Counted from the first letter of the stretch, positions 19,635 through 30,432 are shown. The stretch: DNA of 64,000 nt from Ochrobactrum chromiisoli (GCF_026241335.1 NZ_JAPHAV010000017.1:1-64000), one strand, 5' to 3'. Numbers and translations: made by a program. Notes: generated by a model from the sequence alone, not told the origin.

Positions 19635-20603
19635 ATGACCCAACAACCGGCCTCTCCGATTTTTCCTCATCGCCATCTGCTTGGCATCAAGGGGCTATCG
19701 CCCCTGGACATTAATTGTCTTCTTGACCTTGCAGATCAGGAAGTGGCTGTTTCCCGACAGTCCGAGAAGAAAAAATCCGTGCTGCGTGGTCGCACCCAGA
19801 TCAACCTGTTCTTTGAAGCATCGACGCGAACGCAATCATCGTTCGAACTCGCCGGAAAACGGCTGGGCGCAGACGTGATGAACATGTCGGTCGGCAATTC
19901 GTCGGTCAAGAAGGGCGAAACGCTCATCGACACAGCCATGACGCTGAACGCCATGCAGCCGGATATTCTGGTCATACGCCATGCATCTGCGGGTGCAGCC
20001 GCACTTCTTGCGCAAAAAGTCGGCTGTGCTGTGGTCAATGCAGGCGATGGCGCGCACGAGCACCCGACACAGGCACTGCTTGATGCGCTGACAATCCGCC
20101 GTGCCAAGGGTGACATTGGCAATCTTATCGTTGCCATTTGCGGTGACGTACTGCATTCGCGCGTTGCGCGCTCAAACATCCTGCTGCTCAATGCGCTTGG
20201 CGCACGCGTCCGCGTTGTTGCCCCGTCAACCCTGCTGCCTGCTGGCATCGCTGACATGAGTGTTGAAGTTTACAACACGATGGAAGAGGGTCTCAAAGAC
20301 GCCGATGTCGTGATGATGTTGCGTCTGCAACGCGAACGTATGGCGGGTTCATTCGTGCCTTCAGTGCGCGAATATTTCCACTTTTATGGCCTCGATAATG
20401 AAAAGCTCAAATATGCCAAGCCTGACGCTCTGGTTATGCATCCCGGTCCGATGAACCGCGGCGTCGAGATTGCATCCGATGTGGCAGATGGACCGCAGAG
20501 CATGATCCAGCAACAGGTTGAAATGGGCGTGGCTGTGCGCATGGCAGTGATGGAAGCTCTGCTTGATCCGCGTCGCGCAGAAACCGCAGGAGAACGCGCA
20601 TGA
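19635..20603 (+). CDS. pyrB: Aspartate carbamoyltransferase catalytic subunit
   Basis: 322 residues. It catalyses carbamoyl phosphate plus aspartate to carbamoylaspartate in pyrimidine synthesis. The carbamoyl phosphate loop [16 protein letters not shown], the [14 protein letters not shown] segment and the aspartate-site [11 protein letters not shown] are all present. Its last 4 bases overlap the start of the dihydroorotase-like gene, so the two are translationally coupled. There is no pyrI regulatory subunit, consistent with the class in which PyrB assembles with a dihydroorotase-like partner. Confidence 0.96.
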   Translation: MTQQPASPIFPHRHLLGIKGLSPLDINCLLDLADQEVAVSRQSEKKKSVLRGRTQINLFFEASTRTQSSFELAGKRLGADVMNMSVGNSSVKKGETLIDTAMTLNAMQPDILVIRHASAGAAALLAQKVGCAVVNAGDGAHEHPTQALLDALTIRRAKGDIGNLIVAICGDVLHSRVARSNILLLNALGARVRVVAPSTLLPAGIADMSVEVYNTMEEGLKDADVVMMLRLQRERMAGSFVPSVREYFHFYGLDNEKLKYAKPDALVMHPGPMNRGVEIASDVADGPQSMIQQQVEMGVAVRMAVMEALLDPRRAETAGERA

Positions 20604-21886
20604 GTGCGATCCTTTTTGAAAATGCCCGCATTGTTGATCCATCGCGCGGGCTGGATGAACACGGCAGCTTGCTCATTCAAGATGGCAAGATCACCGCAAG
20701 TGGTGCTGATGCCCGCAATCAGGGCGCACCGGAAGGTGCGGAGGTCGTCGATCTGAACGGCATGGCAATCCTGCCCGGCCTGGTCGATTCGCGCGTCTTT
20801 ATCGGCGAACCGGGCGCTGAACATCGCGAAACGATTGCTTCTGCCAGCCGTGCCGCCGCAGCGGGTGGTGTAACCTCCATCATCATGATGCCGGATACCG
20901 ATCCGGTGATCGATGATGTAGCGCTGGTCGAGTTCGTCAAGCGCACGGCGCGCGATACCGCGATCGTCAATGTGCATCCGGCAGCCGCCATCACCAAAGG
21001 CTTGCATGGCGAGGAAATGACGGAAATCGGCCTGCTGCGTGATGCCGGTGCGGTTGCCTTCACGGAAGGCCGCAACACGCTTATCAATACACAATTGATG
21101 CGCCGCGCTCTGACCTATGCGCGCGATTTTGATGCGGTGATTGCCTGCGAAACCCGTGACCCCTATCTCGGCGCCAATGGCGTGATGAATGAAGGCCTTT
21201 TTGCAAGCTGGCTCGGCCTTTCGGGTAGCCCACGCGAAGCAGAAGTCATCCCGCTGGAGCGTGACCTGCGTTTGGCCGCTCTCACCCGCAGCAAATATCA
21301 CGCAGCCCAGCTCTCCTGCGCCATGTCTGCGGATGCGCTTCGTCGTGCGAAAGACCTTGGCACCAAGGTAACAGCCGGTGTTTCAATCAATCACCTGTCG
21401 CTGAATGAAAACGACATTGGTGAGTTCCGCACCTTCTTCCGTCTGTCACCGCCTCTGCGCAGCGAAGAAGATCGTCTGGCGATGGTTGAAGCAGTCAAAA
21501 ATGGCACAATCGACATTGTCGTTTCGGCACATGATCCGCAGGACGTTGACACCAAACGCCTGCCTTTTGCCGATGCTGAAGCTGGCGCGATTGGTCTGGA
21601 AACACTACTGGCGGCGGCGCTTCGCCTGCACCACAACGACAGCATTCCGCTGCTGCGTCTGGTAGAAGTGCTCTCAACCGCTCCTGCACGTATTTTCGGG
21701 CTGGATGCCGGCACATTGATGCCCGGCGCAAAAGCCGATCTTGCAATCGTCGATCTTGACGAACCATGGGTGGTTCGCGAAGAAGACCTGCATTCGCGCT
21801 CGAAGAACAGCTGCTTTGAAGGTGCCCGCTTCCAGGGACGCGTGAACCGCACTATAGTCGGCGGCAAAACAGTTTATTCAGTTTAA
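20600..21886 (+). CDS. Dihydroorotase-like protein PyrC' (metal ligands lost)
   Basis: 428 residues, clearly homologous to class I dihydroorotase, but the key active-site residues are replaced. The HxH metal motif expected after GLVD reads [13 protein letters not shown], the FSDDG segment reads FTEGRN, and the later His/Asp sites read IACETRD and VSAHDPQDV. This matches the non-catalytic PyrC' (PyrX) found with PyrB in pseudomonads, where it is needed structurally for the transcarbamoylase complex. It is coupled to pyrB by an ATGA overlap. Automatic annotation would call it active pyrC; I expect an active dihydroorotase gene elsewhere in the genome. Confidence 0.88.
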   Translation: MSAILFENARIVDPSRGLDEHGSLLIQDGKITASGADARNQGAPEGAEVVDLNGMAILPGLVDSRVFIGEPGAEHRETIASASRAAAAGGVTSIIMMPDTDPVIDDVALVEFVKRTARDTAIVNVHPAAAITKGLHGEEMTEIGLLRDAGAVAFTEGRNTLINTQLMRRALTYARDFDAVIACETRDPYLGANGVMNEGLFASWLGLSGSPREAEVIPLERDLRLAALTRSKYHAAQLSCAMSADALRRAKDLGTKVTAGVSINHLSLNENDIGEFRTFFRLSPPLRSEEDRLAMVEAVKNGTIDIVVSAHDPQDVDTKRLPFADAEAGAIGLETLLAAALRLHHNDSIPLLRLVEVLSTAPARIFGLDAGTLMPGAKADLAIVDLDEPWVVREEDLHSRSKNSCFEGARFQGRVNRTIVGGKTVYSV

Positions 21887-21898
21887 AAATTTCAGATC

Positions 21899-21925
21899 AG
21901 CCGTCTTGATTTCAGGCGGCTTTTC
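21899..21925 (+). terminator. Probable terminator after the pyrB-pyrC' unit
   Basis: Stem AGCCGTC/GGCGGCT (one G-T pair) with a 9-nt loop, followed by TTTTC. It lies 12 bases after the pyrC' stop. Confidence 0.6.
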
Positions 21926-21964
21926 TTCTCAACTGGTTTTAATAAAGTGCATATGGGGAACTTC

Positions 21965-22570
21965 ATGACCGAAACAGGTCTGTTCAGTCTGGTGTCGCTG
22001 GGGACACTGATTTTCGGTTACATTCTCGGCTCCATTCCTTTCGGGCTTGTTCTGACCCGGCTTGCGGGTCTGGGCGATGTGCGTGCAATCGGGTCCGGCA
22101 ATATTGGTGCAACCAATGTTTTGCGCACCGGCAACAAAAAGCTCGCAGCCGCAACACTCATTCTTGATGCGCTCAAAGGCACCGTTGCGGTGCTGATCGC
22201 ATGGCGGTTTGGCGAAGCGGCTGCAATTGCCGCGGGTTTTGGTGCCTTCATCGGCCATCTTTTCCCGGTGTGGATTGGTTTTAAGGGCGGCAAAGGTGTC
22301 GCAACCTATCTCGGCATTCTGATCGGTCTCGCATGGCCCAGCGCACTGGTTTTTATCGCGGCATGGATCATCACCGCCCTTCTCACCCGCTATTCTTCGC
22401 TGTCAGCACTGGTGGCAAGTCTTATTGTTCCGATTGTGCTTTATATGCGTGGTGATCCGGCAATTGCCGGCTTGTTTGCCGTCATGACATTGATCATCTT
22501 TATCAAGCATCACACCAACATCTCGCGGCTTTTAAGCGGCACCGAGAGCAAGATCGGCAAAAAGGGATGA
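21965..22570 (+). CDS. plsY: Glycerol-3-phosphate acyltransferase PlsY
   Basis: 201 residues from ATG 21965 ([20 protein letters not shown]), with GGGG 5 bases upstream; a GTG at 21947 is possible. PlsY is the membrane enzyme that transfers acyl groups from acyl phosphate to glycerol 3-phosphate. Five membrane segments and the three conserved motifs are visible: [32 protein letters not shown] and the third near [17 protein letters not shown]. It overlaps dprA by 4 bp (ATGA). Confidence 0.95.
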   Translation: MTETGLFSLVSLGTLIFGYILGSIPFGLVLTRLAGLGDVRAIGSGNIGATNVLRTGNKKLAAATLILDALKGTVAVLIAWRFGEAAAIAAGFGAFIGHLFPVWIGFKGGKGVATYLGILIGLAWPSALVFIAAWIITALLTRYSSLSALVASLIVPIVLYMRGDPAIAGLFAVMTLIIFIKHHTNISRLLSGTESKIGKKG

Positions 22571-23727
22571 CAGAAAGCGCGAATTCGAAAAATGGAATTC
22601 GCCTCTCAGATCGGCAGCGGCTCAACTGGCTGCGTCTTATCCGCACTGACAATATCGGATCGGTGACGTTCCGTGATCTGATTTTGTTTTGCGGATCAGC
22701 CGCCAACGCGATTGAACGGCTGCCAAGCCTCAACATTCGTGGCGGCGGCTCGCGAACTATACGCGTCACACCGCTCGAAGATGCCGAGCGTGAGCTTGAA
22801 GCCATTGAGCGCATCGGCGCGCGTCTTGTTGGCATGGGCGAACCCGACTATCCGCAACAATTGAAAAACTGCGAAGCGCCTCCTCCGCTGGTCATCATCA
22901 AGGGTGATGTCAATGTGTTTCGCAAACCGCCCATAGCGATCGTTGGCTCACGCAATGCGTCAGTCGTCGGCGCACGTTTTACCGAAAAAATTGCACGTGA
23001 TCTGGGTGATGCAGGTTTCGCTATTGTCTCCGGCCTTGCACGCGGCATTGATGCCGCAGCGCATAAGGCAAGCATGCAAAGCGGAACGGTGGCTGTGCTG
23101 GCTGGCGGCCTTGATAAGCCCTATCCACCCGAAAACCTGCCGATTTATCGTGCCATTCCTGAACATAGCGGCGCGCTGATCACCGAAATGCCCATGGGGG
23201 CTGAACCACGCTCGCGTGATTTCCCGCGCCGTAACCGCATTATTGCAGGCCTTTCACTCGGTCTCATCGTGGTTGAAGCAGCGGAGCGTTCGGGTTCGCT
23301 CATCAGTGCCCGTATGGCTGGTGAAATGGGCCGCACAGTCTTTGCCGTGCCCGGCTCACCGCTTGATCCGCGTGCACGCGGCACCAATGCGCTTTTGAAG
23401 CAAGGGGCAACACTGGTAACGCATGCCGATGATGTCATTGAAGCCCTTGCTCCGCTGACAGGCGGCGAAACTATGCGCAACAAGACGGATCAACCTGATC
23501 TTCTCAAACAGTTTGAGGAACCACCAGAGCACCGTCAGGCAGCAACCACGGATGAAGAGCGAGACATTCTTATGAATGCGCTCGGACCGGTCCCTGTCGA
23601 TATTGACACGCTTGTCAGACACACGGGCCTGGAATCGGGCAATGTACAATTCATTCTGCTGGAACTCGATCTTGCCGGGAGGCTATTACGGTATCCCGGC
23701 AATCAGGTGGCGCTTATGCCTCAATAA
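22567..23727 (+). CDS. dprA: DNA-processing protein DprA (Smf)
   Basis: 386 residues. DprA loads RecA on incoming single-stranded DNA during transformation. A SAM-like N-terminal domain (residues 15-75), the Rossmann-type DprA core with [28 protein letters not shown] and [11 protein letters not shown], and a C-terminal winged helix (last 60 residues, [19 protein letters not shown]) can be seen. It is translationally coupled to plsY, a common arrangement. Confidence 0.95.
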   Translation: MTESANSKNGIRLSDRQRLNWLRLIRTDNIGSVTFRDLILFCGSAANAIERLPSLNIRGGGSRTIRVTPLEDAERELEAIERIGARLVGMGEPDYPQQLKNCEAPPPLVIIKGDVNVFRKPPIAIVGSRNASVVGARFTEKIARDLGDAGFAIVSGLARGIDAAAHKASMQSGTVAVLAGGLDKPYPPENLPIYRAIPEHSGALITEMPMGAEPRSRDFPRRNRIIAGLSLGLIVVEAAERSGSLISARMAGEMGRTVFAVPGSPLDPRARGTNALLKQGATLVTHADDVIEALAPLTGGETMRNKTDQPDLLKQFEEPPEHRQAATTDEERDILMNALGPVPVDIDTLVRHTGLESGNVQFILLELDLAGRLLRYPGNQVALMPQ

Positions 23728-23741
23728 AAATAAACGGATAA

Positions 23742-23876
23742 TTATTGAGCATTCTCGCAAAGGCGGCGCTCGTCCCGCGCTTCCTGCAATGCCATATCCA
23801 TCATATATGCCAGCATATGCTGATTATTTTTTTTGGCCATAATGATCAGTTCTTCAAGCATCTGTTCAATATACAT
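23742..23876 (-). CDS. Small helical protein of unknown function
   Basis: 44 residues from ATG 23876 (MYIEQMLEELIIMAKKNNQH), behind a GGGGAGA Shine-Dalgarno (a longer frame runs to 23924). The peptide is amphipathic, Met-rich and acid/base balanced, with a stop shortly after RRLCENAQ. It converges with dprA, 14 bp apart. I do not recognise the family; the strong ribosome binding site and protein-like composition are the reasons to keep it. The remaining 284 bases up to topA contain no other gene. Confidence 0.5.
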   Translation of the reverse strand: MYIEQMLEELIIMAKKNNQHMLAYMMDMALQEARDERRLCENAQ

Positions 23877-24160
23877 GATTATCTCCCCGCGCGTTGCTAT
23901 CCGTTGAACCATTCTTGCCCCCAAGATCGTTCGGTTTCATGCTTATGAAAACCACCCTTCTGGCGCTTGCCCGTTGGATATACCCCAACGCAATACTATC
24001 ATTTGGTTTATAATTAACAAAAGCAATTTTAAGTTGTATTTATCGATTTTTCGCTCGTCGCTCTTGACCAAACGCAAACCGCTGTTCATGTGAAAGGCAA
24101 ATATTTGAACGCGATAAAAGGATAATCCATCCGTAAGCATCGCGAATCTGGGCAGTTTTA

Positions 24161-26803
24161 ATGAACGTCGTCGTAGTCGAATCGCCTGCCAAGGCAAAAA
24201 CCATCAATAAATATCTAGGCTCGAACTATAAGGTTCTGGCCTCGTTTGGTCACGTGCGAGATCTACCAGCTAAGGACGGATCGGTCCGTCCGGATGAAGA
24301 TTTTGCAATGTCATGGGAGGTAGACAGCAATTCCTCCAAGCGTCTGGCAGACATTGTCAAAGCGCTCAAAGACAGCGATGCATTGTTTCTTGCAACTGAC
24401 CCTGATCGCGAAGGGGAAGCCATTTCGTGGCACGTGCTGGAAGTTCTTAATCAGAAGAAAGCGCTCAAGGGCAAAACGGTCAAGCGTGTTGCATTCAATG
24501 CGATCACCAAAAAGGCCGTTCTGGATGCTATCGCCAATCCACGCGATATTGATGAGCCGCTGGTCGATGCCTATCTAGCGCGCCGTGCCCTCGACTATCT
24601 GGTTGGCTTCAACCTCTCTCCGGTTTTGTGGCGCAAGTTGCCCGGCGCGCGTTCTGCGGGCCGTGTGCAGTCTGTGGCGCTGCGTCTGGTCTGTGATCGC
24701 GAATCCGAGATTGAACGCTTCATTCGTGAAGAATACTGGAATATCGCTGCTGCGCTTAAAACCCCGCGCAACGATGCTTTCACTGCGCGGCTGACCGTTC
24801 TTGACGGCAAAAAAGTCGGCAAGCTCGACATCAAGAATGAAGAGCAGGCAACTGCCATCCGTACCATGCTGGAAGGCGCAAGCTTCAAGGCCATCTCTGT
24901 CGAGGCCAAGCCAACCAAGCGCAATCCCGGTCCTCCATTCACCACTTCAACACTTCAGCAGGCCGCATCCGGCCAGCTTGGCTTCTCGGCATCGCGCACC
25001 ATGCAGGTTGCACAGCGCCTTTATGAAGGTGTGGATATTGGCGGCGAAACTGCGGGTCTCATCACCTATATGCGTACCGACGGCGTACAGATGGCTCCAG
25101 AGGCGATCAGTGCCGCCCGTGATGCTATTGGCAACAATTTCGGTGCAAAATACGTTCCCGAAAAACCGCGCTATTACTCCAGCAAGGCCAAGAACGCACA
25201 GGAAGCGCACGAAGCAATCCGTCCAACGGATTTCTCGCGTCATCCAAAGGAAGTCCGCCGCTATCTCGACGAAGATCAGGCACGCCTTTATGAACTGATC
25301 TGGAAGCGCGCCATTGCCAGCCAGATGCAGGCTGCCGACATTGAACGCACGACCGCCGATATTGAAGCCATTAACGGCGCAAAATCGGCGATGCTGCGAG
25401 CCAATGGTTCGGTTACGAAGTTTGACGGCTTCCTTGCTGCTTATACAGACCATCGCGAGGAAGAAGACGAGGACGAAGATAGCGCAAAGCTGCCTGAAAT
25501 CCGTTCTGGTGAGGCCATTTCACGAGAAAAAATCGATGCGACCCAGCATTCGACCGAACCGCCGCCACGCTATTCGGAAGCTTCGCTTATCAAGAAGATG
25601 GAAGAGCTTGGCATCGGCCGTCCATCGACCTATGCCGCCACGCTCGCAACGCTGCGCGACCGCGAATATATCACCATCGACAAGCGCAAGCTTATACCGG
25701 AACCCAAAGGCCGTCTGGTAACATCGTTTCTTGAAAGCTTTTTCAAACGCTATGTCGAATATGATTTCACGGCGGATCTCGAAGAAAAGCTCGATCTGAT
25801 TTCCGACGGTAAGCTTTCCTGGAAAGACGTGCTGCGCGATTTCTGGCGCGATTTTTCCGGCTCTATTGATGACATCAAGGAACTGCGCGTTACCAACGTG
25901 CTTGATGCACTCAATGAAGAACTCGCGCCGCTCGCCTTCCCTGATCGCGGCGATGGCAGCGATCCACGCACATGCCCAACCTGTGGCACCGGCCAACTTT
26001 CGCTCAAACTTGGCAAATATGGTGCATTCGTTGGTTGCTCAAACTATCCTGAATGCAAATTCACCCGCCAGCTCGGCGGTGACGGCAATGGCGAAGCAGC
26101 AGCTTCTGATGAACCGAAGTCGCTCGGCAAAGACCCGTTTACCGGTGAGGAAATTACGGCACGCACAGGACGTTTTGGCCCCTATATCCAGCGCGGTGAA
26201 GGCAAGGAAGCCAAGCGTGCCAGCCTGCCTAAAGGCTGGTCAGTTGATACAATCGATCATGAAAAGGCCGTGGCACTGTTGTCGCTTCCACGCGATGTTG
26301 GCCAGCACCCAGAAACCGGCAAGATGATTTCAGCAGGCATCGGGCGCTATGGGCCTTATGTCAGCCATGACGGCACCTTCGCCAATCTCGAAAACGCCGA
26401 AGAGGTATTTTCAGTTGGTCTTAATCGCGCCGTTGCGGTTCTTGCAGACAAGCAATCCAAAGGCCCCGGTCGCGGACGCTCGACACCGGCAGCCCTTGCA
26501 ACGCTTGGCGATCACCCCGATGGCGGTCCCATCACCGTGCGCGATGGCCGTTATGGCCCTTATGTCAATTGGGGCAAGGTCAATGCCACACTGCCAAAAG
26601 GCCAGGAGCCGACCAGTGTGACACTGGAAGAAGCGCTCGCTTTGATTGCCGCCAAGGCTGGCAGCACCAAGACCAAGAAGGCGCCGGCCCGCAAAACCGC
26701 CGCAAAAACTGCGACCGCTGAAAAAAAGACAGCAACGAAAAAGACCGCCGCAAAAAAGCCTGCTGCAAAATCAAAAAGCAAGGCGAAAGCGGCAGAGGAG
26801 TAA
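24161..26803 (+). CDS. topA: DNA topoisomerase I
   Basis: 880 residues, type IA topoisomerase that relaxes negative supercoils. N-terminal TOPRIM MNVVVVESPAKAKTINKYLG and DPDREGEAISWHVL; the active-site tyrosine in GLITYMRTDGVQ; KLPGARSAGRVQSVALRL; and one Cys4 zinc ribbon from CPTCGTG to CSNYPEC (about residues 605-630), followed by several GRYGPYV-type repeat modules and a Lys/Ala-rich tail as in alphaproteobacterial enzymes. The rnr gene starts 3 bp after the stop, so both are in one operon. Confidence 0.97.
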   Translation: MNVVVVESPAKAKTINKYLGSNYKVLASFGHVRDLPAKDGSVRPDEDFAMSWEVDSNSSKRLADIVKALKDSDALFLATDPDREGEAISWHVLEVLNQKKALKGKTVKRVAFNAITKKAVLDAIANPRDIDEPLVDAYLARRALDYLVGFNLSPVLWRKLPGARSAGRVQSVALRLVCDRESEIERFIREEYWNIAAALKTPRNDAFTARLTVLDGKKVGKLDIKNEEQATAIRTMLEGASFKAISVEAKPTKRNPGPPFTTSTLQQAASGQLGFSASRTMQVAQRLYEGVDIGGETAGLITYMRTDGVQMAPEAISAARDAIGNNFGAKYVPEKPRYYSSKAKNAQEAHEAIRPTDFSRHPKEVRRYLDEDQARLYELIWKRAIASQMQAADIERTTADIEAINGAKSAMLRANGSVTKFDGFLAAYTDHREEEDEDEDSAKLPEIRSGEAISREKIDATQHSTEPPPRYSEASLIKKMEELGIGRPSTYAATLATLRDREYITIDKRKLIPEPKGRLVTSFLESFFKRYVEYDFTADLEEKLDLISDGKLSWKDVLRDFWRDFSGSIDDIKELRVTNVLDALNEELAPLAFPDRGDGSDPRTCPTCGTGQLSLKLGKYGAFVGCSNYPECKFTRQLGGDGNGEAAASDEPKSLGKDPFTGEEITARTGRFGPYIQRGEGKEAKRASLPKGWSVDTIDHEKAVALLSLPRDVGQHPETGKMISAGIGRYGPYVSHDGTFANLENAEEVFSVGLNRAVAVLADKQSKGPGRGRSTPAALATLGDHPDGGPITVRDGRYGPYVNWGKVNATLPKGQEPTSVTLEEALALIAAKAGSTKTKKAPARKTAAKTATAEKKTATKKTAAKKPAAKSKSKAKAAEE

Positions 26804-26806
26804 GAC

Positions 26807-29173
26807 TTGGCACGCCGTTTCCCCAAATCCGATACCGGACGATCCGCACGGACCGAACGGCGTGCAGCAACAGCAAAACGCAACGAGGCAAAGTCGGCTG
26901 ATCCCATTGCTCATTTGCCGACGCGTCAGGACGTCCTCAAATTCATTGAAGAAAACCCGGACCGCGCTGGCAAGCGTGAACTTGCCAAGGCGTTCAATAT
27001 CAAGGGCGATGCACGGGTTTATCTTAAAAACCTGCTGCGAGAACTTGCAGACGATGGATTGCTCGAAAAGCGCGCACGCCGATTGTCCCGCCCCGGTTCT
27101 CTCCCCCCGATCGCCACGCTCCACATCACCGGCCGCGACAATGATGGCGGCCTCGTTGCCCGTCCGAGCGACTGGGATGAGGCCGAATATGGCAAGCCGC
27201 CTGTCGTTCTGATCCGCCGCACACGCCTTAACAAATCATCCGATGGACCGACGGTTGGTGTTGGTGACCGCGTCTTGGCGAAGATTTTCCGCAACAAGGA
27301 AAATGAAGGTCCGGAATATTCGGCCCGCGTCATCAAGGTTATAGACCAGAGCAGCAATGCGGTTCTCGGCGTTTTGCGCCGGCTGAGCAGCGGCGAGTGG
27401 CGGCTTGAACCCGTTAACCGCAAGCAGCCGGAAGTGCAGCTTGACCCGCAATCGCTGCTCGACGCCAAAAGCGGCGATCTGGTCGAAGTCGAACTTCAGT
27501 CTTCACGCCGCTACGGTCTACCGAGTGGGAAGGTGCGTCAGGTCGTAGGCTCTGTCGATAGTGAAAAAGCGCTTTCGATGATCGCGATCCATGAACACGA
27601 AATTCCGCATATCTTCCCAGAAGACGTGATCCGCGAAGCCGAAAATGCCAAGCCTGCAACGCTGGAAGGCCGCGAAGACTGGCGCAAAATTCCGCTCGTC
27701 ACTATTGATCCGGCCGATGCAAAGGATCACGATGATGCGGTCTATGCCGAGCCGGATACCGACCCGACCAATCTGGGCGGCCACGTCGTCATCGTGGCGA
27801 TTGCCGATGTTGCAGCCTATGTGCGTCCCAATTCAGCACTCGACCGTGAAGCATTGAAGCGCGGCAACTCAGTCTATTTTCCCGACCGCGTTGTGCCGAT
27901 GCTTCCAGAGCGCATTTCCAATGATCTGTGCTCACTGCGTGAACTGGAAGATCGCCCAGCACTTGCTGTGCGCATGGTTTTCGACGCCAATGGTCACAAG
28001 AAGTCTCACAAGTTCCATCGCATCCTGATGCGTTCGGCTGCAAAACTCGCCTATGCGCAGGCACAGGCCGCGATTGATGGCGCAACCGACGAGAAGACCG
28101 CACCGATACTCGACATGATCCTCAAGCCGTTGTGGGCTGCATATGGCGCTCTCAAACGCGGTCGCGATGCGCGTGAACCGCTTGAGCTGGATTTGCCTGA
28201 GAAAAAAATCATTCTGGCACCCGATGGCAAGGTGGACAAAGTGGTCGTGCCTGAACGGCTTGATGCGCATAAGCTCATCGAGGAGTTCATGATTCAGGCC
28301 AATGTTGCAGCGGCAGAAGTGCTTGAAGCGCATCGCCAGCCACTGATCTTCCGCATTCACGATGAACCCGCCCTTGCGAAGCAGGAATCCTTGCGCGAGT
28401 TTCTGCGCACGCTTGATATGAACCTGGCCAAAGGCGCCGCTCTCAAGCCGGCACAGTTCAACCGCATTTTAGAGGCTGTTGAAGGCACGGATCATCAGGA
28501 TCTGGTCAATCAGGTTGTGCTGCGCACGCAAAGTCAGGCGATTTACAGCCCTGATAATATTGGTCATTTTGGCCTGCATTTGCATAAATATGCGCATTTC
28601 ACTTCGCCCATCCGCCGTTATGCCGATCTGATCGTGCATCGGGCTTTGATCAAGGCTCTGAATCTTGGCAAGGATGGCCTGACCACCGATGAAGAAGCCC
28701 AGCTTGAAGAAACAGCAGCACTGATTTCATCCACGGAACGCCGCGCGATGCTTGCCGAGCGCGAAACCGTGGACCGTCTGATCGCACATTTCCTCGCCGC
28801 CCATCTGGGCGATGATTATGAAGCCCGTGTTACCGGAGTGACGAGGGCCGGATTGTTTGTGTCTCTTGCGACATATGGCGCAGATGGGCTTGTGCCTATT
28901 TCAACTTTGGGTGATGAATACTATCTTTACGATGAAGCCAATCATGCAATTGCCGGTGAAAGAAGCGGAAAAGGCTTCCGTCTCGGTGATACGGTGACGG
29001 TAAGGCTTGTGGAAGCGCTCCCTGTTGCGGGGGCACTTCGTTTTGAGATGGTTTCGGAACCGCATTCCCTGCCGATGTCGACGCGTTCGCATCATAAGGC
29101 AAGCAAAGGAATGCGCGGGCGCAAAGGAAAACCTTCGGGCGTTTCGCGCTCTAAGAGCAGAGGTCGCAGATGA
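26807..29173 (+). CDS. rnr: Ribonuclease R
   Basis: 788 residues of the RNB exoribonuclease family, which degrades structured RNA 3' to 5'. An N-terminal winged-helix region, cold-shock domains, the RNB catalytic core with DPADAKDHDDAVYAE (the four-Asp cluster) and FTSPIRRYADLIVHR, an S1 domain near residues 660-745 (YEARVTGVTRAGLFVSL) and a basic GRKGKPSG tail are present. The start is a TTG behind GGAG in the topA tail. The last 4 bases overlap the following DUF983 gene. Confidence 0.95.
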   Translation: MARRFPKSDTGRSARTERRAATAKRNEAKSADPIAHLPTRQDVLKFIEENPDRAGKRELAKAFNIKGDARVYLKNLLRELADDGLLEKRARRLSRPGSLPPIATLHITGRDNDGGLVARPSDWDEAEYGKPPVVLIRRTRLNKSSDGPTVGVGDRVLAKIFRNKENEGPEYSARVIKVIDQSSNAVLGVLRRLSSGEWRLEPVNRKQPEVQLDPQSLLDAKSGDLVEVELQSSRRYGLPSGKVRQVVGSVDSEKALSMIAIHEHEIPHIFPEDVIREAENAKPATLEGREDWRKIPLVTIDPADAKDHDDAVYAEPDTDPTNLGGHVVIVAIADVAAYVRPNSALDREALKRGNSVYFPDRVVPMLPERISNDLCSLRELEDRPALAVRMVFDANGHKKSHKFHRILMRSAAKLAYAQAQAAIDGATDEKTAPILDMILKPLWAAYGALKRGRDAREPLELDLPEKKIILAPDGKVDKVVVPERLDAHKLIEEFMIQANVAAAEVLEAHRQPLIFRIHDEPALAKQESLREFLRTLDMNLAKGAALKPAQFNRILEAVEGTDHQDLVNQVVLRTQSQAIYSPDNIGHFGLHLHKYAHFTSPIRRYADLIVHRALIKALNLGKDGLTTDEEAQLEETAALISSTERRAMLAERETVDRLIAHFLAAHLGDDYEARVTGVTRAGLFVSLATYGADGLVPISTLGDEYYLYDEANHAIAGERSGKGFRLGDTVTVRLVEALPVAGALRFEMVSEPHSLPMSTRSHHKASKGMRGRKGKPSGVSRSKSRGRR

Positions 29174-29634
29174 GCATGCTAGAGGCCAGTTCCACAGACA
29201 GTCCAGTTCAGGTTTTCGGTGGCGAAAGCCCGAAAGCCGCACGACCGAGCCGTGATTTGAAGCAAGCCATGTGGCGTGGCTTCAAATCCCGCTGCCCGCA
29301 TTGCGGCGAAGGAAAGCTGTTTCGTGCGTTTGTGAAACCGGTCGACCATTGCTCCGTCTGCGGTGAAGATTACACAGAACAGCGCGCCGATGATCTGCCG
29401 GCCTATCTGACGATCCTCATCGTCGGCCATATCGTGGTTGCGGCTTTCATGGGCGTGGAAGCCACCACCAATCTATCGCTGTTGACCCATATGGCCATAT
29501 GGGGGCCGATGATCGTTCTGTTGAGCCTGCTCCTGCTACAGCCTGTCAAAGGCGCGACAATCGGGCTGCAATGGGCTTTGTTCATGCACGGATTCGGTGG
29601 ACACGGCGAAGGCGATTACAGCGACGTCACATAA
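29170..29634 (+). CDS. DUF983 family membrane protein
   Basis: 154 residues. The N-terminal half carries a Cys4 zinc-ribbon-like set, RCPHCGEGKLFRAF and HCSVCGEDY, typical of DUF983, followed by two hydrophobic segments (about residues 75-95 and 105-130). The family is widespread in alphaproteobacteria, often near rnr or cytochrome genes, and its role is unknown. It is coupled to rnr by a 4-bp overlap. Confidence 0.88.
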   Translation: MSMLEASSTDSPVQVFGGESPKAARPSRDLKQAMWRGFKSRCPHCGEGKLFRAFVKPVDHCSVCGEDYTEQRADDLPAYLTILIVGHIVVAAFMGVEATTNLSLLTHMAIWGPMIVLLSLLLLQPVKGATIGLQWALFMHGFGGHGEGDYSDVT

Positions 29635-29648
29635 CAAGCGGTTCTACC

Positions 29649-30428
29649 GTGACAGCCTGCGCCCCTTCAAAGCCGACCTCTCCCAAGCCAGCATTGCGGC
29701 CCTGCGATGCCGCATCCTTGGTGTTGATTGACCGCACAGGCAACACACCGCGTATTCTTATGGGGCGGCGCCACCCCAGTCTGGTTTTCATGCCGGGAAA
29801 ATTCGTCTTCCCCGGCGGCAGAGCCGATGCGGAAGATGGTGCCATCGCCGCCGCAAGCGAACTGACAGAGGATGACACACAGAAACTGCTTTCCGGCATG
29901 GGTGCTCGGGCAACATTGCGTCGGGCACGCGCGCTTGGGCTTTGTGCCATCCGCGAAACATTTGAGGAAACGGGGTTGCGGATTGCACGCCGCGTCACAG
30001 CCGAAGCCACAGCCGAAGCCTCGTCTCGCAAACAACTGTCATCAAACACCATAATAATGCCTGATAATAAGGATTGGTGTGCATTCCTTGAGCGTGGCGC
30101 ATTGCCTGCACTTGGCGATCTGCGCTATTTCGCCCGTGCTGTGACACCACCAGGCAATATTCGTCGATTCGATACGCGATTTTTCATCGCATTTCGCGAC
30201 AGTTTACCGGGACTGGAAAGCTCAGCACTTGTCCCAAGCGGAGAATTGGAAGATTTGGATTGGGTCGCCATTGATGATGTTGATAAACTCGACGTTGCCC
30301 GCATTACGCAAGCCATTCTGAAGGAAGCACGAATGCTGCTCTCGCAAAGCCGGTTTGACCTGCCCGTCACTCTTCCTGTGGCGCAATACAGCAAGCGGCA
30401 TGGCCGCTTTGTGCGTGAAGTGATCTGA
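29649..30428 (+). CDS. NUDIX hydrolase
   Basis: 259 residues from GTG 29649 (VTACAPSKPTSPKPALRPCD); longer frames run back into the DUF983 gene and are rejected. The core begins AASLVLID, with RRHPSLVFMPGKFVFPGGRAD, then an insertion before the Nudix helix AIRETFEETGLRIA. The Nudix box is therefore split by a larger loop than usual, as in the group of long bacterial Nudix proteins related to NUDT19. It follows DUF983 by 14 bp and precedes an MFS gene by 4 bp, so it belongs to the rnr operon. Confidence 0.85.
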   Translation: MTACAPSKPTSPKPALRPCDAASLVLIDRTGNTPRILMGRRHPSLVFMPGKFVFPGGRADAEDGAIAAASELTEDDTQKLLSGMGARATLRRARALGLCAIRETFEETGLRIARRVTAEATAEASSRKQLSSNTIIMPDNKDWCAFLERGALPALGDLRYFARAVTPPGNIRRFDTRFFIAFRDSLPGLESSALVPSGELEDLDWVAIDDVDKLDVARITQAILKEARMLLSQSRFDLPVTLPVAQYSKRHGRFVREVI

Positions 30429-30432
30429 CCTT

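Noticed and set aside
29499-29648. Long Nudix frame overlapping DUF983
   Set aside because: Arg-rich shadow of the DUF983 gene; the GTG at 29649 begins the recognisable domain.
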